A stretch of DNA of 58,380 nt from a bacterium (GTDB taxonomy: Bacteria; Spirochaetota; UBA4802; UBA5550). Numbering within the stretch: the stretch's first letter is position 1; every line of letters begins with the position of its first letter. Shown in pieces: positions 27,101-39,100 of this stretch. Location: positions 1 to 58,380 of the forward strand of contig JAAENB010001110.1 in NCBI GenBank assembly GCA_024224995.1. The letters are read 5' to 3'. The notes under the pieces were generated by a model, which worked only from the letters and a program-made list of their open reading frames with translations, made no database searches and was not told the DNA's origin. A program made the position numbers and the translations under genes.

Positions 27101-30100
27101 AAAGGATCATCTGTTTTGATTATCCATTTAGTTTCGCTATGTTTAACCGTTTTCATTCCTAATTCTATCTCAATAATTTCATCTCTGGAATGATTCTCAA
27201 CAATAGTTTTATTTAAATGATATGCTTGTTTAGGATAAATTATTACAATCGATTTATTTGGATTCTCCTCTCTATCATCTGAAATAGTAATACTTTTACC
27301 AGATGAATCAAATGGAACCGCCATCCATCCCGGAATGTAAAAAAATCGCCTTAAAGACTCTTTCATTTCTCTTAACGATACATCGTACAGTTTAATACAA
27401 ACCATTCCATTATTATCTAAAAGCGCTATATTATATCTATTCTTACCGATAGTGTTAACATATGCAAATGATTGTATTGTTGGAGATTTTATTATTTCAA
27501 TTTTTTCTAATGAAAATGGGAGCATCAAGCGGTAATTTTTTTTCTCATGATTCAATATAATGCCCGATATCGTTTGCAAAATTCCATCCATGAGAGAAGG
27601 ATGCAAGTTGTAAGACTTCAATTCATTTTGATATTCTCGAGGCATATTCAAAACCCCTAGAGCTTCTTTATCGTTTATTAAGATTTCTTCTAATACTTGG
27701 AAATAACTTCCATATCTGATCCCGACCTTTTTAAATTCACTATAAATAGTATCACCTGAAACCCTTTGAGTCCAATTCGATTTTATTCTGTCAATAGATA
27801 TATGTTGATTATCTTCTTCCAATGATACCTTATTTTTAAACTCTCCTTTAGCATGAACAATCAAATTATTATTCTTTCCACTTTTAATCTTAAATTGCAA
27901 TTGATTATTTTCTTCCTTTATGTAAATGCGAACTTCTTTTTTTTCTTCAGTAACAACAAGTGGTTGGAGCCAAGCCATTTTTTCAATGTTATACTTTGAA
28001 ATATCATTAATTTTTGAAAAAGCGCTATAGGCCATCTCCAGGAATGCAACACCGGGAAGAATTAACTCCCCTTTTACTTCATGATCTTTTAGGATTAAAT
28101 CTTTTCGCTGTAAAGACTTAAGAAAAACCATTCCATTTTTAATACTTAACTTTAGATCAATTTTATCAACTAAAGGGAGTATTTTTATATAAGCATCACT
28201 TCGTATTGATTTTGAAGATGTGCTAGAAATCCAATATCTTTCTTGAGCAAAAGGATAGGTCGGCAATGTTATACGACCAGGAAATTGCTCTCCATACAAC
28301 AACCTCCACTCAATCTCAACCCCAGACACCCAAAGCTTAGCAAGTCTAAGATAATCCTTATCAACAATAACCGTTTTTAGAAACTCCTCTCCAGCCCTAC
28401 CTCCAAGCAAAAGTTTAGAATCTATTTTACTTTGTTTAATATTACCTAGATATAAATTATTAACATCTTTTTCGCCATTACAATACTGAGTTAATCTTTC
28501 TTTTAACTCCTTAATATGTGAAACTATTAATGCCATGCGCTCTTCCATTGGGTCACGGCCTATTTGTGAAGTATAAGCAATTGCATCAAGCGTAATTTTA
28601 AGAGCGAGAGTATCTTTACTTAATTCATGTTTATCTAAAAAATCTATGAATCTATGAGCATATACTTTGAGCCTTTCACTATTTGCGGCAGAAAGAACGA
28701 AAAGAACAGTTTTCTCCATCTGTTGATCGGTTTGACGGAAACTGTTAACATATTCTTCAATAACGACATGTGCATTCACACCGCCAAATCCAAAAGAGCT
28801 GATTCCGGCTCTTCTGGGTATTATTTTATTCTCATTATCCTTTAAAGATTCCCAGGACTCTGTTTCTTTAATAATATAAAAGGGGCTTTCTTCTAATCTA
28901 ATATAAGGATTAAGTTCCTTAAAGTGAATATTTCCTGGTAATTTTTTATTTTTTATTGAAAGAAGAACTTTAAAGATGCCAGCTATACCGGCAGCAGCTT
29001 CTAAATGACCAATATTAGTCTTTACTGATCCAATACCACAATATGGTTTAACCGATAATGGTTTTCCATTTCTTTTAAAAAGTTCACTAAAAGCTTTTTT
29101 TAATCCATTTATCTCAGCAGGATCACCAAGAGAGGTACCTGTTCCATGAGCCTCAATATATGTTATTGTACTTGGATCTATGCCAGCATCTTTAAATGCG
29201 TTTATTATAACTTCAGCCTGAGCATTCGGATTTGGAGTTGTAAGAGTATTAACATGCCCCCCATGATTAACAGCGATACCTTTAATTACACCATATATAT
29301 GGTCCCCATCCTTTTCTGCTTTATCAAGAGCTTTTAGCAGAATAGCTCCCGCTCCTTCACCTCGCACATAGCCATTTGCACGAGCATCAAAAGTTTTACA
29401 TCTTCCATCTTCACTAAGCATACCAGCTTTTCCAAATGAAATAAACAATGTTGGGCTCAGCATTAGGTTAACACCGCCCGCAAGAGCCAAATCACATTTC
29501 TTGTTACGGATAGATTCAACAGCTCGATTAACAGCAAGCAATGAACTCGAACATGCAGTATTTATAGGCTCACTAGGACCAGAAATATTTATAATATACG
29601 ATATTCGGTTAGCTAAAATAGCATGGGATAGACCGGTGGAAGTATAAGCATCAACGTCAACATCATTATCTTTTAACAAATCATTATAGTCAGCTGTAGC
29701 TACTCCCACAAATAATCCAGTATTCGTTCCTGATAGATCAGCTATCTTATATCCAGCATCTTCAATAGTTTTCCATATTATTTCTAAATAAATTCTTTGT
29801 TGAGGATCCATGAGTACAGCTTCTCTAGGAGATATGCTAAAAAAACCGGGGTCAAATTTATCCACATTGTTTATAAATCCTCCCCATTTAGTACTATTCA
29901 CATTTAGAGCTTCAGAAGAATTGTCATAATAGTTTTTCAAGCTCAATCTACTCTGAGGGATTTCCCTTACAAGATTTTTACCTTCTTCCAGGTTTCTCCA
30001 AAAGATTTCCAAATTTTCCGATCCAGGCATAACACCACACATGCCAATAATAGCTATAAGCTCATTTTTTTCATAAAATTTAGTATCATCTTCTTGTTTA

Positions 30101-33100
30101 TTTTCATTCCATCTCTGGAATCGATTATCAAGTCCATCATATTTTGAAACTTCGTCAAAAATTTCAGAACTCTGGTTACTTTTTGATTCTACGAAATCAA
30201 CTTCATAATATTTAATAAGACTATATTTATATTCTTCATATAGATATTCAGAAAATGCACTTATTGATGGTTGCTCAAAAAAGATTGCTGGCGTAATATC
30301 AAGTTTATACTTTTCATTGATTTCATTTGTGAATTCCGTTAAGCTAATTGAGTCAAAACCATATTCGCTCATATCCTCATCAATATCAATATCGTTTTCA
30401 TCGACTTCTAAGATAGCAGAAACAACTTTTACAAGATCATTTTCAATTTTTCTAAAGAATTCTCTTTTATCAATATTAATTTCCTGACGAGTCGCATCTC
30501 TTTTACTATTCTTCTCTTCAAGTCCAAGAAACCTTTCTATTTTACGCCGGGCACCTTTTATGACTATAAACTGACTCTCCGCAAAACTCAAACCTCGAAT
30601 AAAAATACTAAGCCCCTCCTTAGCTTCTAATACGTTCATTCCCATGGATCTCGCTAGCATAATTTCAGTCTGCTCATCTACTTTCATTCCACCTTCAGAC
30701 CATAGGGGCCAATTTATCGACAATGTTTTCCCTTGTCGTTCTCCTTTTTTGCATAAATTATTTCTCATCTTTGCAAAATTATCCATGAAGCTATTAGCAA
30801 AAGCATAATCAGATTGTCCTGGATTTCCTGTTATTGCAGTAATTGAAGAAAATAAGACAACAAAATCGAAACTTTCATCTTTCAATATATCATCCAAGTA
30901 AAGCAATCCATATACTTTAGGGGCTAACACCTCTTCTAGTTCATGTATCGTTTTCTTTAGAATTATTGAATCCCTATTCACACCAGCACAGTGGATTATA
31001 CCATTAATCTTTTTAAAACGGCTTTTTACTTTTGCGATCACAGCTTTCATATGTTTACGATTGGATATATCTGCTTTAAATAAAACAACCTCAGAACCTA
31101 ACGACTTTATTAAACGCATTTTTCTTTTTTGTTGAATACTTAAATCAGAACGACCAATAAGTATTACTTTCGCTTTCACCTTTCCGGTTAAGAATTCAGC
31201 GAATATTAATCCTAGTCCACCAGTTCCGCCAGTTATCAAATATACTCCATTCTCTTTTAATTCAATTTGCTGCTGAGCATCATCTGCAAGTTCGAATTCC
31301 TTAAAGTATTTTAAATATCTTTCATCTCCCTTATAATAAACCTCAATATCCAATCCATTTGCACTATTGAATTCATTTAATACTATATCCAACATCCTGG
31401 ATGTAGTATTAATAGGATTTTCTTTCTGAGGAGGTTGTAAAGTTATTATTTTATAAAAAAAACCTGGGTTCTCCAGGTGAACCGTTTTAGCAAAAGCACT
31501 TAATGCAGCGCAATGAGGTTTTTCCAAATCTTCATAATCAGAATAGAAATATAATAACTGAACAGATCTTTTGGGTATATACCGAAGTAAAGCTTGACTT
31601 AAATAGAAAAGAGAATAAAACCCCTCTTCAAGCTGCTCTTTTAAATTTTTTATACCAATGAATATTGTTCTCTGAGACCAGGTATGTATTATTTTACTCG
31701 GGATTAAATTTTCTTTTTCAAGAATGCTTAATAATTTTTGGTAATCTTCCTGGTTTTTAGGATTTATTTCATAGAGATTAGTCTTAATCTCTTTAAATTC
31801 TTTACCTTTTATAACTGAGACAACTGAAGCATCTGCATCCTTTTCATTTGAGATATATTTTTTTAGAGTATAAGAAAAATCCAAATCAATATCAAAAATT
31901 AAAATATTTCCTGATAATTCAGCACTTGATTGTTTCACCTCTGATTCAAAATCATTGAGAACATCATCAGGCCGACCTGTTTCTACATTTGATTTCCCCC
32001 ACACTCTTTGAAAAAACATCATTTGAGGAGCTTCCTCTTTAATGACAATTTCCTTTTCCGGGGAAAAAGCTCTAGCAGAAAATTCATTCATTCTGACAAG
32101 AAGATTACTTGCTTCATCAATAAGTAGAATATTGAATCTTCTAATTTCAGATTCGGAGCCTGGTTGATTTTCTAACAAAACTGCATAAACATAACAAGTC
32201 TCTGGCAGTGGTCTTAGAAAATCTATTTGTCCAAGTGTAAAGGGTAAATACACTCTGCTATCATCTTTTTGGGTATTACTCATCAAACCCATCACTGTCT
32301 GAAGAGCCCCATCCATCAATGCCGGATGAAAATCAAACTCATAAGAGTCTCCAACATTTTCCGGATGTAATACAAGACGAGATAAAGCTTCTTTTTCATT
32401 GTAATATAATTCTTGAATAGTTTGAAAGCTTGGACCATAAATCAATCCCTTTTTTTGAAATAATTGATAACAATCCTCACCATTCTTTTTGCTGAGACAT
32501 CGTTGTTTAATATTTTTAATATCAATTAACTCAGAGATATTTTCAATAGTATCCTCAAAAATAATTTTTCCTTGGCTATGCGTTACATTCTTATTTTCTT
32601 TTGTGATGCTAATTACTTCATAGTGAACAGACCCTTGATTCGGGTATAAGCAAATATAAGCTTCCAGCGGGATACCAGAGAACAGTATCGGTTTTGCCCA
32701 CACAATATTGCTAAGTCTCTTTACCTGCGACTGTTTGTTCGCCAAATCTCCAGCCACTCTAGCCATTTCAAGATATGCAACTCCCGGCAAAACTTTTTCT
32801 GTTTTTACAATATGATCTCTTAAGTAAAATTCATCACCGGTAAATACTTTTTTAAAACATTCTTTCTCAAACGTTGATTCATTACTATCAATCAAAGGAT
32901 GCAATGTTTTAATATTATTCCGAATTGTATTGAAAGAATCTGTCTTTCCAACAATTTTATTAAACCAATACTTTTGTCGAATAAATGGATAGCCTGGAAA
33001 GGATATTCTTCTTCTATCATTTTCATTATACAGTTCGTTCCAATCTATTTCTGCTCCCTCTACCCATAAAGCCGCGATTTCGTTTATTTTTTTTTCATCA

Positions 33101-36100
33101 AAAAGCTGTCTTACATATTGTTTATCTGGATTATTCAATTCAATTGCTGTTTTTTTTGTAACGGATCTATGATTTCCTAAAAATAAATTTTCAACATTCT
33201 TTTCATCATCAAGATAACTTTCTAATTTTTGAATTAATCCATCTTTAGAATTTACAACAACTGCCAAGCGATAATTAAATTCATCACGCCCGACCTGCAA
33301 AGTATAGACTATATCTTTTAAATTGATCTCTTCATAATGACTCTGAATATACTCTTTTACTATTTGAATATATTCATTTAAACAATTTTCATTTTTAGCA
33401 GATAATAAAAATATTTCAGATATGTCCTCTTCATAATCCTTACATACAAAGCTCCGGTCTTGATATTCTTCTAGTATAATATGCGCATTTACACCGCCAA
33501 ATCCAAACGAACTAACTCCTGCGCGTCTTGGTATTTCATTATTATATTTATCAAATAAATGTTCCCATTGTTGATTCTCTTTCACAATATAAAATGGACT
33601 ATCTTTCAGATCTATATAGGGATTAATTTCTTTGAAATGAATAGTTGCTGGAATAGTCTTATATTTCATAGCTAATAGAACTTTGAGAACTCCAGCGATA
33701 CCTGCTGCTGCTTCCAAATGCCCAATATTTGTTTTAACTGCTCCAAGTCCACAGTAATCTTTTCTATCTTGTTCCTTCTTAAATAGTTCAAACAATTCCG
33801 AAAATGCCTTTTTAAGAGCATTTATTTCAATGGGGTCTCCAAGCTCAGTACCAGTACCATGAGTTTCGATATAAGTAATAGAATCAGGGGAGATTCCGGC
33901 TTTCATATATGTGGAGACAATCAAATCGGACTGTGCATTCGGATTTGGAACGGTTAATGAGTTAGTATGCCCCCCATGATTTACAGCAGCCCCTTTAATT
34001 ACAGCATATATATGATCATGATCTTCTATTGCCAAACTTAAAGGTTTTAGAAAAATAGCTCCTACCCCTTCCCCTCTTACATATCCATTTGCGCCTTTAT
34101 CAAAGGTCTTGCATACTCCATCAGGGGACAGCATACCAGCTTTACTAAAAGAAATAAATAACTCCGGAGATAATAAAGCATTTACACCACCGGCTATTGC
34201 TAATTCACAATCACCAAGTCTCAAAGCAATTACCGCTCGGTGAATTGCGACAAGGGAACTTGAACATGCAGTGTCTATAGGTTCGCTTGGACCATGTATA
34301 TCCAATACATACGAAACTCTATTAACAAGAATAGAATGAGCAGCCCCGGTCGAAGTATATGCTTCTATTTCAGAATTCATTTCTTTTAGAATAGAATAAT
34401 AATCACTTGATGAAACACCAATAAATAAGCCTGTTTTTGATCCTGATAAACTGAGAGGTCTATAACCAGCGTCTTCAATTGTATGCCAAACAGTCTCAAG
34501 CAAAATCCTTTGTTGAGGGTCCATAAAAGTGGATTCTTTCGGAGAAATATTGAAAAACAAAGGATCAAATGCATCTATATTTTCTATAAATCCGCCCCAT
34601 TTGCTATTTGTTTTATTAATTTCCTTTGCTGGTTGTCCATAGCAGGCTTTCCAATTCCAACGACCAGAAGGGATTTCGGTTATTAGATTTTTTCCCGTTT
34701 CAAGATTTTTCCAAAAAATCTCCAAATTCTCTGATCCAGGCATACGAGCGCTCATTCCAATTATAGCTATCGATTCATTTTCAAATTCGTTTGCCTTCTC
34801 AATTTTTTCTTGAAACCGACTTTTTGTTATTTGATTTTCATATGATAGGTTGTCCCATTCCAGTTTATCATTATGGGTCTCTTCAGCCAGGTCTTCCTGG
34901 TAATACTGTATAAAACTCTCTTTAAATTCCATAAGTAAAAAATGAGTAATAGAAGTTATCGTTTTATATTCAAATAGAATAGCAGGAGTTATTTCAATAC
35001 AGAATAATTTATTAATCTTATTCGCAAAGTCTGTCAAGTTAATAGAGTCAAAACCAAATTCACTCATATCTCCACCAGGTAAAATACCGGATTCATCTGT
35101 TTTCAAAACCAGAGATGCAATCCTAATAACATCTTTTTGCACCATTCGGAGTAAATATTCTTCACCTGAAGAAGAGTCAGGTAATGAGGAAATGATTTTT
35201 TTTGAGTCCCTGGCTTCTCCGGACGAACTCTTCATGTCGAACACTTTTTCAAGTCCTCTAATCCGGCGCATCTTTTGAGTATCCCCTTTTACTATCCCAA
35301 ACTGGTTAGCAGTTATATGCAGACCTTTAATAAAAGCATTAATCCCGGTTTCAGTATCTAAAAGTTTTAAACCAAAACCTTCTTCGAGCATTATAGCGGT
35401 TTGTTTATCAGTCTTCATCCCGCCTTCCTGCCAAAGAGGCCAGTTGATGGATACGGTTTTACCGTTACGTTCACCTATTTGTCTTAAAGTTTCTCTTTTG
35501 TCGGCAAAATAATCCATAAAGCAACTGGCAAAAGCATAATCGGATTGACCTGAATTACCAATAACAGCAGAAATAGAAGAAAACATAATAAAAAAATCCA
35601 GGTTTTCTTCTTTTGCTGCTTCATCTAAATTAAGCGTACCAAAAACCTTTGGCAGCAAAACCTCATCAATGTCTTTTTTATTTTTCTTGAGCAAATAAGC
35701 ATCTCGAATAACACCGGCACCATGGATGATTCCATTTATATTTGAAAATCGAGATTTACTTTCCAGTATTACTCTTTTAACATCTTCACGATTGGAAATA
35801 TCAGCTTTAATATAGAGAAGTTCGGAACCAAAAGATTCTATTTTTTCAATCTTTGATTTTATACCAGGGGTTAATTCGGAACGTCCAACAAGAATCAGCC
35901 TGGCTTTAAATTCTTTTGCCAGGTATTCAGCAAAAATCAACCCTAAACCACCGGTACCACCGGTCAATAAGTAGACACCACTCTCTCTTAATTCCAATTG
36001 TTTTTTCAGGTTGCTATTTTTTTTAGTATAACTATCGGGATCGAACTTTTCCAGGAGCTTGATCTGTCGCGCTTCTTTTTCATAGCGGATATCTATACCG

Positions 36101-39100
36101 GTATTATCTTTTGCCTGAAATTCCTTTAAAGCCAGATCAAGGATTCTTGATGTTGTGCCGGCAGGTTCTTCTCCGGCTAAAATATTAATTCCAATAGTCT
36201 TATAAGCAACTCGGGAACTTTCTTTCATAATACTTTTAGCAAAACCACTGACTGCTGCGTATTGGGGTTGAGGATTACTATAATGATAAAGGTACATATA
36301 CAACACCTGGATACTGTTCTTTAGATCCAGCTCTATTAAAGCCTTACTCAAAGAAAAAACAGAATAAAACCCCCGTTCAAGATCACTTTTCAAACTCTTC
36401 TTATCATAAAGTAATTCTTTTGACCACAAATGGATAATTTTAGAAGGGATCAAACTCTTATTTTTGATCGTCTCAAACAATTGTTCATAATCCGAATAAT
36501 CAACCGGATTGATTTCATAAATATTCTCAGCTAATTCTTTATACAGTGCACCCGGTTTAACCAGGATAAATTGCGATTCTTTTGCTTCGTAATTTTTAAA
36601 CGCTGCATTATTTAAAGCATTTAAAAGACTGTCATCCGTATCAAAGATCAAAATATAATACGGAAATTCATCTTTAACAGGTGTATTATCTAACTCAAAA
36701 TCCACCCAATTAGAACGATAATATATTACTTCAGCTTTTTTTGATTCAGCGTTAACAGGAGCCGTCTCAATCTTATGAGAAAAAGGTCTTGGTAGAAAAT
36801 TCTTTATCTTAACCAGGACTTCTCCGGCATCATTCATAATTTTAATATCAAATTTCAAAACATCAAAATTAATGCCATTATTCGACTTTAATACTGTTGC
36901 ATAAGCATAACAGACATCAGAAAGAGGTTTAAGGATTTCAACTTCATTCATTGCAAATGGAATATGGAGAGACTCAAGATCCTTTCCAATGAATCCCATT
37001 ATTGTATGCAAAGCACCATCCATTAATGAAGGATGAAGAGCAAATTCACTAAATCCTTCTTTCAAATGCTCCGGGATCATAAGATAAGATAAAGCTTCGA
37101 TTTCATTGCTGTAAACCTCTTGAAGTACTTGAAAACCGGGTCCAAGGTTTAAGCCCAATGACTTAAGAAGGCTGTAGCATTCTTCTCCATGCATTGTATC
37201 AGGACATCTTTTTTTTATTGCATCAATATCAACAATCTCTTTTTCTGCTTCTTCTGCTGAGTCATCCCAATAAATCAGCTTGCCCTGGTTATAAGTGACT
37301 CTTTCATTATTTTCTCCGACCAAAATAACTTCATAACCAATCCCATCCTTTTCAGGATTTAAACAAGTATACACTTCCTGAAAATTTTCATCCCAAATAA
37401 TACTTCTTGGCCAAACAATATTCTTGAGTTTAACAACATTTTTTTCTCCGGCTAACTCGCCTGCTTTTCTTGCCATTTCTATAGAAACAACGGCAGGTAA
37501 AACCTTTAGCTTGCCGACCAGATGATCAGCCAAATAAAATTCTTCACCGGAAAATCGAGTTGTAAATTTTTGTTCTATCAATGTAGAACTATTAAAATCA
37601 ATAAAGGGATGAAGTTTCGAAGGAACCGCCTGTTGTTTATGGCTTTGAGGAACTGATTCCGAAATCCAATAGCTTTGCCTGGCAAACGAATACCCGGGCA
37701 AAGAAATCACCTGCCGAGCAACACCGGGATAAAACAATTCCCGGTCAACATCAGTACTCCATACCCAGAGCAGCGCCAGCTGATCCATTTCTCTATCATC
37801 AAAAACCTTTTGTAAAAACTCACTATCTTCTTCCGCTTTAACAACAACACCAGGTTTTTCATTCTCATTTTCAGTATTAGCAAAAAAAATATTTTCAACA
37901 TCACCGGCACTGTCGCAAAAAAGAGTCAACTTCTCACGCAGCTCATCAACACCGGAAACAACCACAGCCAGGCGAACTTCCATGACCTCTCTACCAACGA
38001 GCAGTGTATACGCAATCCGGGGCAGCAGCCCGGGATCAACCGAATCCAGGAAGCCGGCAAAAGAACGGGCATACCCCTTAAGGCTTTCCTCATTCCGTGC
38101 GGACAGAACAATTAGCCATTCCAGCTCTTCACCCGAACCCCTGTGCTGAGCGGAGCCGAAGCATTGAACCTCTTCCAAAACCACATGCGCGTAAGTCCCG
38201 CCAAAGCCAAAAGAACTCACCCCGGCTCTCCTGGGCAGAGAATCAATAGTATTCCAATCAATAATATCATGGTTAATAAAAAGAGGAGAGTCCTTCAGTT
38301 CGATAAAGGGATTCAACTCGGAGAAAGAAGGCATAGCAGGGATCTTTTTATGCTTCATGGAAAGAATAGCTTTAATAACCCCGGTAATACCGGCAGCTCC
38401 TTCGGTATGGCCAATGTGAGCTTTAGCGGAGCCCACGGCACAAAAAGGCTCATTGCCGGAGTATTGTTTAAAAGCCCGGTTAAGGGCGTTAATTTCAACA
38501 GGGTCACCAAGTTCGGTACCGGTACCATGCGCTTCAATATAGCCAATAGAGCCGGGATCAATACCGGCGTTTTTCCAGGCATCAAGAATAACTTCGGCTT
38601 CCAGTTTAACACTGGGCGCGGTAACGGAAGGAGTATAGCCGCCATGATTAACGGCAGAGCCTTTAATAACAGCATGAATACGGTCATTATCGCGAAGAGC
38701 GGATTCAAGAGGTTTCAGTAAAACAGCGGCAATCCCTTCACCGGGAACATAACCATCGGCGCGTTTGTCGAAGGTAAAACAGCGGCCCGAAGGCGACAAA
38801 GCCCCGATACTGCAAAAGTAGCGGTAATGCCAGGAGCTGAGAAGCAGGTTAACCCCGGCAACAAAAGCCGTGCGGCATTCATTATTTTTTAAGGCATTAC
38901 AGGCAAGATGAAGCGCAACCAGGGAAGAAGAGCAAGCCGTATCAACGGAAAGACTGGGCCCTTTCAGGTTGAAGTAAAAAGAAGGACGATTGGCAAGCAT
39001 GGTAGCGGCATTACCTGAGCCGTCATGAGGAGCAACAGGTTTGCCAAGCCGGTCCATTTCCTGTTGATAGTCGTGAAAGCAGACGCCAACATACATACCG

